DNA of 64,000 nt, from the NCBI RefSeq assembly GCF_028473745.1, contig NZ_CP101137.1:1922001-1986000 (forward strand). The letters run 5' to 3'. A program made the position numbers and the translations under genes. How positions within the stretch are numbered: the stretch's first letter is position 1; every line of letters starts with the position of its first letter. This DNA comes from Streptomyces sp. M92. GTDB taxonomy: Bacteria > Actinomycetota > Actinomycetes > Streptomycetales > Streptomycetaceae. The notes beneath the pieces were generated by a model, which had not been told where the DNA came from, did no database searches, and was given only the letters and a program-made list of their open reading frames with translations. Positions 26,268 through 33,841 of the stretch are shown here, one piece after another.

Positions 26268-27245
26268 TCAGTCTTCCTCACCCTCGTCTTCACCCCCGCC
26301 CTCGCCCTCGTCGTCGCCCTCGAAGAAGTCACCCACCTCGTCGACGACCTCGGCGGCCACCATCCCGCCCGCGACCCCCACCGCGAGCCCGGCCGCGCCC
26401 GCCGCCACCGCCGCGCCGCCCGCGAGCCCGGACTCGTGCCCGTACACGGCGTGGGAGCCGTACGACGCCCGGTGCTCCACCAGCTCCTGTACCCAGCCCT
26501 CGACGAGGGCGCTCCAGTCCTGCGGCCCGGACGGCCCCTCGTGCGGGACCGTGAACCGGCTGAGGGCGTCGTGGCCGTCGGCGAACGGGCCGCCGCGCTT
26601 GTCCGCCTCCAGCACCACCTCGAGCGCGCCGGGCACGGCCAGGAAGGTCAGCTCGATCTCGTTGACCTGGTGGGCGTACCGCTCGGGCGGGGTGAGCTCG
26701 ATCTCCTGGTAGAAGGGCAGCTGCTGCCCGGTGCCGCCGATGCGGCCGTACTCCAGGTCGGCGGAGCGGAAGCCGAAGCCGAGCTGCCCGAAGGCCTCCA
26801 GTACCGCCTCCTGGGCGGGCAGCGGCGCCACGGTCAGCGGGTCCAGGTCGCCCTTGTCCCGGGCGCCGGCCACCGCCAGCTCGGTGCGCACCCCGAGCAC
26901 GATCCCCAGCGGCTGCCCGTGCAGCTCGGTCACCGGCGTCTCCCAGGGCAGCGGCACCGAGAACGGCACCTCGTGCCGCGCGCCCGCGGCCAGCCGGAAG
27001 GAACCGCCGACGGTGTGCCGGTCGAAGGCGACCACGCCCTCGCCCTCCCCGTGCTCGCCGTGCTCGGTCTCGACGCGGGCCACCAGCTCCAGCGCGACGT
27101 GCTCGACGTCGTGGTCGGCGGTGCCGCCGACGAGCTCGACCCGGCCGGACAGCGTGCCCCCCGGCCGGGCGGCGCCCGGATCGAGGACCGTGTCCACCGT
27201 GGGTCCGCCCACGCCGAGGGAACCGAGCAGCCGCTTGAACACCAT
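26268..27245 (-). CDS. Spo0M family sporulation-control protein
   Basis: A 325-residue arrestin-like protein. The start MVFKRLLGSLGVGGPTVDTVLD, followed by the PGGTLSGRVELVGGTADHDVEHV strand (in pieces), is characteristic of Spo0M. The family has two beta-sandwich domains and, in Bacillus, affects sporulation and cytoskeletal behaviour. The C-terminus here adds a Gly/Ala-rich hydrophobic stretch (GLAGGAAVAAGAAGLAVGVA) and a very acidic tail (EGDDEGEGGGEDEGEED). ATG 27245 follows AGGAG. Its upstream region holds a 17-bp repeat array and the shared palindrome. Confidence 0.92.
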   Translation of the reverse strand: MVFKRLLGSLGVGGPTVDTVLDPGAARPGGTLSGRVELVGGTADHDVEHVALELVARVETEHGEHGEGEGVVAFDRHTVGGSFRLAAGARHEVPFSVPLPWETPVTELHGQPLGIVLGVRTELAVAGARDKGDLDPLTVAPLPAQEAVLEAFGQLGFGFRSADLEYGRIGGTGQQLPFYQEIELTPPERYAHQVNEIELTFLAVPGALEVVLEADKRGGPFADGHDALSRFTVPHEGPSGPQDWSALVEGWVQELVEHRASYGSHAVYGHESGLAGGAAVAAGAAGLAVGVAGGMVAAEVVDEVGDFFEGDDEGEGGGEDEGEED

Positions 27246-27267
27246 CGAGGCGTTCACTCCTAACGTT

Positions 27268-27350
27268 CGTGCGGGAAACATGTCCGTGCGAGAAACATGT
27301 CCGTGCGGGGTACATGTCCGTGCGGGGAACAGGGCCGTGCGGGAACAACC
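27268..27350. repeat. 17-bp tandem repeats in the spo0M leader
   Basis: Nearly five units of a 17-bp sequence (CGTGCGGGAAACATGTC type) lie in tandem, 23 to 105 bases upstream of the spo0M start. The first three units contain ACATGT. Later units are more divergent. They form part of the 337-base gap between spo0M and the CorC-type genes, so they lie in the promoter or 5' UTR. Confidence 0.85.
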
Positions 27351-27367
27351 GGGACTGTCCGGCCGTT

Positions 27368-27385
27368 CTCTACAGGCGGGTAGAA
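27368..27385. promoter_or_regulatory. Imperfect copy of the TTCTACA-N4-TGTAGAA palindrome upstream of spo0M
   Basis: CTCTACA-GGCG-GGTAGAA matches 12 of the 14 arm positions of the element found upstream of tatA and glsB. It lies about 123 bp upstream of the spo0M start, beyond the 17-bp repeats, in the spo0M/corC intergenic region. Confidence 0.5.
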
Positions 27386-27582
27386 GCATAGGGGCCGAAG
27401 GACTCCCCTTGTTTTTGCTCGTCCTTTACCATGAGGGCTGACCCCTCGGGCGGCCGGCCGGCACCGGCGCCCACCGACCCCGTTAAGGAGTCCCGTTCCG
27501 TAATGGAGCCTCCCAGTACCGGCCGTGCCACGGCCGTCCCGCCAGTTCCCCCGTCTGCGCGTGAGGGAAGCGGGGTGGCGCG

Positions 27583-28923
27583 GTGACCGAGGTCCTGCTG
27601 CTCCTGCTGGCCCTCCTCCTCACCCTGGCCTGCGCCGTCTTCGTCGCGGCCGAGTTCTCCCTCACCACCGTCGAGCGCTCCGACCTGGAGCGTGCCGCCG
27701 AGTCCGGTGAGCGCGGCGCCGACGGCGCCCTGAAGGCCGTACGGTCCCTGACCCTCCAGCTCTCCGGGGCCCAGCTCGGCATCACCGTGACCTCCCTGGT
27801 CATCGGCATGCTGGCCGAGCCGTCGGTCGCCGTGCTGCTGCGCGGCCCGCTGACGGCGATCGGCCTGGGCGGTGCCGCCTCCACGGTGGCGACCGTGCTC
27901 GGCGTGGTCGTCTCCACCGTCGTCCTGATGGTCGTCGGCGAGCTGGTCCCCAAGAACTGGGCGATCTCCCGCCCGCTGGCCGTCGCCAAGGTCGTCGCCG
28001 CCCCGCAGCGCGGCTTCACCACCGCCTTCGGCCCCTTCATCCGGCACCTGAACAACACGGCCAACCGTTTCGTGCGCCGCTTCGGCCTGGAACCGGCCGA
28101 GGAGCTGGCGTCCGCCCGCAGCGCCGAGGAACTGGTCGCCCTGGCCCAGCACTCGGCCGCCGAGGGCGCCCTGGAGGCCGACTCGGCCGAGCTGTTCGTG
28201 CGCACCCTGCACCTGAGCGAGCTGACCGCGGAGAACGTCATGACCCCGCGCGTGGACGTCAAGGCCCTGGAGGCCCACGCCACCGCCGCCGACGCCGCGA
28301 ACCTCTCGCACGCCACCGGCCTGTCCCGCTTCCCGGTCTACCGGGACAGCCTCGACGAGGTCATCGGCACCGTGCACATCCGCGACGTACTGGCCCTGGA
28401 GCCGGACAAGCGCCGGGCCACCCCCGTCACCGAGCTGGCCACCGCGCCGCTGCTGGTGCCGGACAGCCTGCCCGCCGACCGGCTCCTGGAGCGCATGCGC
28501 GAGACCCGCACCATGGCCGTCGTCATCGACGAGTACGGCGGCACGGCGGGCGTGGCCACGGTCGAGGACATCGTGGAGGAGGTCGTCGGCGAGGTCCGCG
28601 ACGAGCACGACCCGGTCGAGATACCGGACCTGCTCCCCGCCCCCGCCGAGGCCGACGGCCGCGCGGCCTGGGAGGCCGACGGCTCACTGCGCCTGGACCA
28701 CCTGGAGCGCATCGGCCTGACCGCGCCGGAGGGTCCCTACGAGACCCTGGCCGGCCTGGTCGCCACCCGGCTGACCCGCATCCCCGCCAAGGGGGACGTC
28801 ATCGACCTGGACGGCTGGCGCCTGGACGTCCTCGACGTCGACCACCACCGCGCCGACCGCCTGCGGATCACCGCGCCCGCGCCGGTCCCGTCGGCCGACC
28901 GGGAGCCGGAGGCCGCCCGATGA
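27583..28923 (+). CDS. Hemolysin-family (DUF21-CBS-CorC/HlyC) membrane protein
   Basis: A 446-residue membrane protein related to CNNM/CorC magnesium and cobalt efflux proteins. Order: DUF21 domain with four hydrophobic segments (residues 1-190; AEFSLTTVERSDLE, GAQLGITVTSLVIGML, VGELVPKNWAI), tandem CBS domains (about 205-345; LTAENVMTPRVDV, YRDSLDEVIGTVHIRDVL, MAVVIDEYGGTAGVATVEDIVEEVVGE in pieces) and a C-terminal transporter-associated domain. GTG 27583. The stop overlaps the ATG of the paralogue downstream (ATGA), so the pair is translated together. Confidence 0.93.
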   Translation: MTEVLLLLLALLLTLACAVFVAAEFSLTTVERSDLERAAESGERGADGALKAVRSLTLQLSGAQLGITVTSLVIGMLAEPSVAVLLRGPLTAIGLGGAASTVATVLGVVVSTVVLMVVGELVPKNWAISRPLAVAKVVAAPQRGFTTAFGPFIRHLNNTANRFVRRFGLEPAEELASARSAEELVALAQHSAAEGALEADSAELFVRTLHLSELTAENVMTPRVDVKALEAHATAADAANLSHATGLSRFPVYRDSLDEVIGTVHIRDVLALEPDKRRATPVTELATAPLLVPDSLPADRLLERMRETRTMAVVIDEYGGTAGVATVEDIVEEVVGEVRDEHDPVEIPDLLPAPAEADGRAAWEADGSLRLDHLERIGLTAPEGPYETLAGLVATRLTRIPAKGDVIDLDGWRLDVLDVDHHRADRLRITAPAPVPSADREPEAAR

Positions 28924-29936
28924 CCGTCGTACAGCTCTTCATCGGCGCCCTGACGCTGCTGACCAACGCCTTCTTCGTCGGTGCCGAGTTCGCCCTGATC
29001 TCGGTGCGCCGCAGCCAGATCGAGCCGCGCGCGAAGACGGGCGACAAGCGTGCCCGGATGACCCTGTGGGGCCTGGAACACATCTCCCAGATGATGGCCA
29101 CGGCCCAGCTCGGCATCACGGTCTCCTCCCTGGTGCTCGGCGCCGTCGCGGAGCCGGCCATCGCCCACCTGATGGAGCCGGTGTTCGAGGCGGTCCACAT
29201 GCCGCACGCGCTGGTCCACCCGGTCGCCTTCGCGATCGCCCTGGCCCTCGCCACGTATCTGCACATGCTGATCGGCGAGATGATCCCGAAGAACATCGCG
29301 CTGGCCGCCCCGGCGACCACCGCGCTGGTCCTCGGCCCGCCGCTGGTCGCCCTCACCCGGGCCCTGAAACCGGTCGTCTTCGGCATCAACGCCTTCGCCA
29401 ACACGCTCCTCAAGCTGCTGCGGGTGGAGCCGAAGGACGAGGTCGAGGCCGTCTTCACCGACGACCAGCTGGCCCGCATGGTGGTGGACGCCAGCGAGGC
29501 CGGACTGCTCACCCCGGCCGACGGCGAGCGCCTGCGCGACGCGCTGGAGCTGGGTACCCGCCCGGTCGGCGAGATCCTGGTCCCGGCCCAGAAGATGCGC
29601 ACGGTCGGCCACACGGTCACCCCGGCGGAGCTGGAGCGCCTGGCCGCCGAGGCGGGCTACTCCCGCTTCCCGGTCACCGGCCCCGGCGGCACGGTCCTCG
29701 GCTACCTGCACATCAAGGACACCCTGGGCCTGACCGAGCGCGACGCCCCCTTCCCGCGCTCGGCCCTGCACCGGGTCACCCGGGTCCGCATCGACACCCC
29801 GCTGGACGACACGCTCACCGCCCTGCGCACCGACAACAGCCACCTGGCCGCCGTCACCGGCGAGACGGGCGCGGTCCTGGGCTTCGTGACGATGGAGGAC
29901 GTCCTGACGGAACTGGTGGGACCGGCGCCGGTGTAG
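28920..29936 (+). CDS. Second hemolysin-family (DUF21-CBS) membrane protein
   Basis: A 338-residue paralogue of the preceding protein. The DUF21 part (FVGAEFALISVRRSQIEP, TAQLGITVSSLVLGAVAEP, LIGEMIPKNIAL) and two CBS domains (RPVGEILVPAQKM, SRFPVTGPGGTVLGYLHIKD, LGFVTMEDVLTELVG) are present. It lacks the C-terminal CorC_HlyC domain of its partner. Start and stop overlap by ATGA with the upstream gene; the two probably form a heteromeric complex. A 10-bp hairpin follows the stop. Confidence 0.93.
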   Translation: MTVVQLFIGALTLLTNAFFVGAEFALISVRRSQIEPRAKTGDKRARMTLWGLEHISQMMATAQLGITVSSLVLGAVAEPAIAHLMEPVFEAVHMPHALVHPVAFAIALALATYLHMLIGEMIPKNIALAAPATTALVLGPPLVALTRALKPVVFGINAFANTLLKLLRVEPKDEVEAVFTDDQLARMVVDASEAGLLTPADGERLRDALELGTRPVGEILVPAQKMRTVGHTVTPAELERLAAEAGYSRFPVTGPGGTVLGYLHIKDTLGLTERDAPFPRSALHRVTRVRIDTPLDDTLTALRTDNSHLAAVTGETGAVLGFVTMEDVLTELVGPAPV

Positions 29937-29950
29937 CGGAGCCAAGGGCT

Positions 29951-29974
29951 GCCCGCCCCGCCCGCGGGGCGGGC
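29951..29974 (+). terminator. Terminator after the CorC-type pair
   Basis: A perfect 10-bp GC stem (29951-29960 with 29965-29974) and 4-nt loop, 14 bases after the stop of the second gene. Confidence 0.75.
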
Positions 29975-30082
29975 AGCGGCCACGGGGCCGGGACCGGGAT
30001 CGGGCCCTAGGTCTTTGGTGCCGGTCGGGTACCGGCCCGGGACCGATCCACCGCGCCCGGCCCCGCGGATAGCGTCCTTGCC

Positions 30083-30709
30083 ATGCGTATAGGACTCCTT
30101 GGTACCGGTAACGTCGGCCGGGCACTGGCCCGCGGCTGGAGCGCGGCGGGTCACGACGTACTCCTCGGTTCCCGCCGCCCCGAAGAGCGAACGGATCTCG
30201 GTCTCCCCGTGGCCGGCCTGCACGAGACGGCCGAGCACGCGGACGTACTGGTCAATGCGACGCCCGGGAACGTCTCCGTGGAACTGCTGCGTTCCATCGG
30301 GGCACCGGCACTGTCCGGCCGCGTCGTGATCGACGTCGGAGTGGGCCTCACCGACGACTACACCGAGCTCTCCCACCCCAACAACAGCCTGGCGGAGCAG
30401 ATCCAGGCGGCCTTCCCCGCGACGCCCGTCGTCAAGACCCTGTGCACGATGGATTCCACCGCGATGACCGACCCGGGGGGCCTTGCGGGCCCCTCCACGG
30501 TCTTCCTCTCCGGCGACGACGCCGAGGCCAAACGGACCACCGGTCGCCTGCTCACGGACCTCGGCTGGCCCTCGTCCGCGCAGCTCGACATCGGCGGCAT
30601 CACCACCGCGCGCGGGCAGGAGCACTTCGCCCTGCTCTTCATGGGCATCGCGGGTGGCCTGGGCTCCCACACCTTCAACATCCAGGTGGTCCCGCGAGCC
30701 GCCGCCTGA
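30083..30709 (+). CDS. F420-dependent NADP oxidoreductase-type protein
   Basis: A 208-residue protein with an N-terminal Rossmann fold (MRIGLLGTGNVGRALARGW, GxGxxG at residues 7-12; LLGSRRPE). This fits the NADPH:F420 oxidoreductase-like family, which moves electrons between NADP and cofactor F420. DALVN-type strand (ADVLVNATPGNVSVELL) and a C-terminal helical part (TTARGQEHFALLFMG) are typical. The ATG is preceded at close range by a TAGCGT-like -10 box and no ribosome site, so the mRNA may be leaderless. A hairpin follows. Confidence 0.88.
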   Translation: MRIGLLGTGNVGRALARGWSAAGHDVLLGSRRPEERTDLGLPVAGLHETAEHADVLVNATPGNVSVELLRSIGAPALSGRVVIDVGVGLTDDYTELSHPNNSLAEQIQAAFPATPVVKTLCTMDSTAMTDPGGLAGPSTVFLSGDDAEAKRTTGRLLTDLGWPSSAQLDIGGITTARGQEHFALLFMGIAGGLGSHTFNIQVVPRAAA

Positions 30710-30724
30710 GACCCGGCCGCCCGT

Positions 30725-30759
30725 GCACGCCGCCCGCAGCGCGTCCGCGGGCGGTGTGC
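30725..30759 (+). terminator. Hairpin after the F420-type reductase gene
   Basis: A 13-bp stem with one G-U wobble (30725-30737 with 30747-30759) and 9-nt loop begins 16 bases after the stop codon. The rest of the 230-base gap to the surface-protein gene is a pyrimidine-rich promoter region with no other feature I can support. Confidence 0.6.
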
Positions 30760-30939
30760 GCGGAGCGTGCCGGGTCGGCAGCTCGACGGTGAGGAAGGAC
30801 GTCAGGCCCTCCCGCCCGCCGACGGCTTTGCCTTCTCGGCTTTGCCTTCTCTTTACAACCCGCCCCGCCCCCGCCTCGTCTCTCCGTCCGACCCGCACCC
30901 ACGCGACACACGCGCCGACCGACGAGAGAGAGCGACCCG

Positions 30940-31314
30940 ATGCGCCGCACCATCCTCAGCGCCGTGGCCCTGGCCTGCACCGCCGTACTGGCGGGCACCG
31001 CGCCCGCGTTCGCCGACGACCCCACCCCGGCCCCCTCCGCCCCGGTCACCGCGACCCCGAGCCCCACCACCGCACCGTCCGCGGCGCCGACGCCCTCCGT
31101 CAGCGTCCCGGCCCCCGCGGCCGAGCCGTCCGAGGCGCCGGCCGACGGCCAGGTGTCCGTCGTGCCCGAGGGCGGGGCCGACACCGGGACGGCGGTCCCG
31201 TCGTCCTCCGGGAGCGACGCCGGGCTGATCGGCGCGGGCGCCGGTGCCGGGCTCCTCGCGGGCGGCGCGGTCCTCTTCGTCGTACGCCGCCGGCGGGCGG
31301 CGACCGGGGCATGA
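30940..31314 (+). CDS. Secreted Pro/Thr/Ala-rich surface protein with C-terminal anchor
   Basis: A 124-residue protein: signal peptide (MRRTILSAVALACTAVLAGTAPAFA, in pieces), a Pro/Ser/Thr/Ala-rich stalk (residues 26-75) and a C-terminal Gly/Ala membrane helix ended by RRRRA (GLLAGGAVLFVVRRRRA). This is the layout of a sortase substrate, and a class F sortase gene overlaps its stop codon. However no clear LPXTG motif is present; VPEGGADTG before the helix is the nearest candidate region. ATG follows GAGAGAG. First gene of a four-gene coupled operon. Confidence 0.82.
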   Translation: MRRTILSAVALACTAVLAGTAPAFADDPTPAPSAPVTATPSPTTAPSAAPTPSVSVPAPAAEPSEAPADGQVSVVPEGGADTGTAVPSSSGSDAGLIGAGAGAGLLAGGAVLFVVRRRRAATGA

Positions 31315-31955
31315 CCCGGCGCCGCTCCGGGCGCGCCCTCGTCGCCGCCGTACTGGCCGCGGTCCTCGCGGGCTGCGGCGGTCAGGGGAGTGACGCGGGC
31401 GGTCCGGGACCCGGCGACGGGAACGACGCGACCGCCCGGTCCGCGATCACGACCCCCGCTCCGGCCGGGAAACAGGTGCGGCCGCTGGCGCGCTCGGAGC
31501 CGGTCGGCCTGCGCATCCCGGACATCGGCGTGGACACCCCGGTCATGCGGCTGGGGCTGGCGGCCGACCGCACGGTGGAGGTTCCGCCGGTCACGGACGA
31601 CGACGTCGCGGGCTGGTACCGGCACTCGCCGACCCCGGGCCAGGTCGGACCGTCCGTCGTCCTCGGCCATGTCACCGTCGGCACCCACGGCGACGGCGTC
31701 TTCAGCCGGCTCGGGCAACTGCGCCGGGGCGACCTGATCGAGGCGCGCCGGGAGGACGGCACGGCGGCTCGGTTCACGGTCACCGAGGTACGGACGGTGG
31801 CGAAGGCGGACTTCCCGACCGACGACGTCTACGGAGACGTCGACCGCCCGGAGCTGCGGCTCATCACCTGCGGTGGGCCGCGCAGCGGCGACGAGTACCG
31901 GGACAACGTCATCGTCTTCGCCGAGCTGAGCGCGACCACGAGTGGAGAGCGTTGA
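31311..31955 (+). CDS. Class F sortase
   Basis: A 214-residue transpeptidase that acts outside the cell membrane. The N-terminus is a signal or lipoprotein-type leader (VAAVLAAVLAGCGG, Cys near 22). The sortase domain shows EPVGLRIPDIGVDTPVM, the catalytic His in VVLGHVT, the catalytic Cys in LRLITCGG and the Arg in YRDNVIVFA. Class F sortases are typical of Actinobacteria. The ATG at 31311 overlaps the stop of the surface-protein gene (ATGA), and its own stop overlaps the TTG start of the sigma factor. Confidence 0.92.
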   Translation: MTRRRSGRALVAAVLAAVLAGCGGQGSDAGGPGPGDGNDATARSAITTPAPAGKQVRPLARSEPVGLRIPDIGVDTPVMRLGLAADRTVEVPPVTDDDVAGWYRHSPTPGQVGPSVVLGHVTVGTHGDGVFSRLGQLRRGDLIEARREDGTAARFTVTEVRTVAKADFPTDDVYGDVDRPELRLITCGGPRSGDEYRDNVIVFAELSATTSGER

Positions 31956-32443
31956 AACGGTCCCGTGACAGGGCGGCGTCCGAGCTGTTCGCCGCCCTGT
32001 ATCCGCGCCTCGCCGGCTGGTGCCGCCGGCTCGTCGACGACGACGGCACGGCCCACGAGATCGCCTCGGAGGCGTTCACCCGGCTCTGGGCCCGCTGGAC
32101 GTCCGTGGACGAACCCCGGGGCTTCCTCTACGTCACCGCCGCCAACCTCGTCCGCGACCACTGGCGCAAGCTGGAGCGCGAGCGCCGGGCGGTGCGCCGG
32201 GTCACGGCCGAGGTCGCCGTACGCCCGCACCCCGAGCAGGCCGACCCCTCGGTGCGGCTGCTCGTACAGTCCTTGCCGGAGCGGCTGCGCGTGCCGATCC
32301 TGCTGCACTACTACGCCGACATGCCGATCCGGGAGGTGTCCGTGCTGACCGGGCGCAAGGAGGGGACCGTCAAGGCCGACCTGCACGCGGCCCGTGAACT
32401 GCTCCGCGGCCACCTGAGGAGAAGCGTTGACCACACGCCTTGA
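31952..32443 (+). CDS. Short ECF-type RNA polymerase sigma factor
   Basis: A 163-residue sigma-70-family protein. Region 2 is at residues about 8-72 (ELFAALYPRLAGWCRRLV, HEIASEAFTRLWARW, GFLYVTAANLVRDHWR) and region 4 at about 100-155 (SLPERLRVPILLHYYADMPI, VSVLTGRKEGTVKADLHAAR). It has no extra domains. The TTG start overlaps the sortase stop (TTGA) and follows GGAGAG. It is probably held by, or acts with, the membrane protein encoded next, which would be its anti-sigma factor; that is inferred from position. Confidence 0.88.
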   Translation: MKRSRDRAASELFAALYPRLAGWCRRLVDDDGTAHEIASEAFTRLWARWTSVDEPRGFLYVTAANLVRDHWRKLERERRAVRRVTAEVAVRPHPEQADPSVRLLVQSLPERLRVPILLHYYADMPIREVSVLTGRKEGTVKADLHAARELLRGHLRRSVDHTP

Positions 32444-32921
32444 GGACGGGCCAGACGACCCGGGGTCCGAGCGGGACGGCGACGATCCACTGCTGGTGGT
32501 GCTGCGCCCCGGGGCCGACTACCTCGGCCCGCCGCCGGGCCGCTACGAGGCGATCCGCCGGGCCGCGTCCCGCCGGCGGCTGCTGCGCGCCGCGGCCGGC
32601 GCCGCCGCGACCGCTGCCGCCGCCGCGCTGATCGCGCTGCCGCTGAACTGGTCGGCCCCGTCGCCGCCCGCCCGCCCGACGGCTCCGCTGGCTCCCGCTC
32701 CCGCACCGTCCCGGGAGCCCTCGCCCCCTTGGTCGGCGACCCCCAGCCCCGAGGCGTCCTCACCGCCCGCGACCCGGACGCCCCCGACGGCCGTACCGAG
32801 CGCGCCGCCCACCGGGGCCCCGGCGCCATCGGACCCACCCGGTGCGGAGCCGTCGGCCGGTCCGAGCACGGCGGCGGTCCCGTCGGAGAACGGCGGGCCG
32901 AGTGCCGCGTCAGGACACTGA
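32427..32921 (+). CDS. Membrane protein with Pro/Ser/Ala-rich outer domain (possible anti-sigma factor)
   Basis: A 164-residue protein: charged N-terminus (residues 1-50), one membrane helix (LLRAAAGAAATAAAAALIALPL, in pieces, about 51-73), then a long Pro/Ala/Ser/Thr stalk outside. The position directly after a sigma gene, with a 17-bp overlap, and the single helix fit an anti-sigma role, but no zinc-binding anti-sigma motif is seen. TTG 32427 follows GAGGAG at good spacing. Confidence 0.75.
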   Translation: MTTRLEDGPDDPGSERDGDDPLLVVLRPGADYLGPPPGRYEAIRRAASRRRLLRAAAGAAATAAAAALIALPLNWSAPSPPARPTAPLAPAPAPSREPSPPWSATPSPEASSPPATRTPPTAVPSAPPTGAPAPSDPPGAEPSAGPSTAAVPSENGGPSAASGH

Positions 32922-33008
32922 GCCGTCGGCCGGCCGACCGCGCCGGTCCCTCGAACGGTGAGTGACCGGCACCGAGCGACACCCGGGCGCCCGACCGGGC
33001 GGTGGCCC

Positions 33009-33386
33009 TGACCGGACACCGGCCATCGGCGGCCCCGCACCGGCCGGAGACCGACCGTCAGGGGGCATCGGCGGGCCGCACCGGCCGGACACAGGGCCGT
33101 CCGGAAGCGCCTGTGGCGGGACACCGACCGGCAATGACCGGACACCGGCCATCGGCGGCCCCGCACCGGCCGGAGACCGACCGCCAGGGGGCATCGGCGG
33201 CCCGCACCGGCCGGACACAGGGCCGTCCGGAAGCGCCTGTGGCGGGACACCGACCGGCAATGACCGGACACCGGCCATCGGCGGCCCCGCACCGGCCGGA
33301 CACCGACCGCCAGGGGGCATCGGCGGCCCGCACCGGCCGGACACAGGACCGTCCGCAAGCGCCCGCGGCGGGACACCGACCGTCAG
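33009..33386. repeat. Three tandem copies of a 126-bp repeat
   Basis: Units begin at 33009, 33135 and 33261, exactly 126 bp (42 codons) apart, with a few substitutions in the third. They fill most of the 538-base gap between two convergent genes (stops at 32921 and 33460). Because 126 is a multiple of three, several frames stay open, but none has a ribosome site that convinces me. Units contain many CCGG-type inverted repeats. Confidence 0.95.
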
Positions 33387-33459
33387 CCGGCCGTACGCCC
33401 ACCGCCGGAGGGCGGCGCCGCGCGTGCAGGGACGCCCGGCGCGTCGTGCCCGCTCGTCC

Positions 33460-33780
33460 TCACCCGTCCAGTGGCGTGGTGCCGCCGAGCAGCGCCGACG
33501 CCGTCTCGACCGGTGTGGCGGTGGGCGCCGGCGCGGGCGTGGCGCCGGGCGCGGCGTGGCAGGTGAAGCCCAGGCGGGTCATGGCCCGGGTGACCTCGCC
33601 GGCGGAGAAGTCGCGGCGGTCCTGCCGGGTGATGACCTCGCCGACCTGCTTGACGGGGTACCGGCGGCGGCCGACGGTCACCGACTCACCCGTGACGGGT
33701 TCCGGCGTCACGCCCTTCATCGACTCCACCACCCCGTCCTTGGTGAGGTCGAACGGGTACCGGGCGATGACACAGCGCAT
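33460..33780 (-). CDS. Conserved hypothetical protein next to the helicase
   Basis: A 106-residue protein. The start MRCVIARYPFDLTKDGVVESM and the strand VTVGRRRYPVKQVGEVITRQDRRDF (in pieces) suggest a small soluble nucleic-acid-associated or adaptor fold, with an Ala/Pro-rich disordered tail. I do not recognise a family with a known role. ATG 33780 follows GGAGG. It lies 61 bases after the helicase stop on the same strand and may be its cotranscribed partner. Confidence 0.78.
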   Translation of the reverse strand: MRCVIARYPFDLTKDGVVESMKGVTPEPVTGESVTVGRRRYPVKQVGEVITRQDRRDFSAGEVTRAMTRLGFTCHAAPGATPAPAPTATPVETASALLGGTTPLDG

Positions 33781-33841
33781 GATGCCTCCACGTAGGGGGA
33801 CGGGGCGGATGGAATTTGCCGGTCGTTGTCTCGGACGGGTC

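Noticed and set aside
27268..27350. Coding of a repeat peptide upstream of Spo0M
   Set aside because: The frame fused to Spo0M through the 17-bp repeats has no ribosome site; the ATG at 27245 has AGGAG and the family start.
32962..33795. Gly/Pro-rich open frame through the 126-bp repeats
   Set aside because: It would run into the 3' end of a minus-strand gene, has no ribosome site, and openness follows from the triplet period of the repeat.
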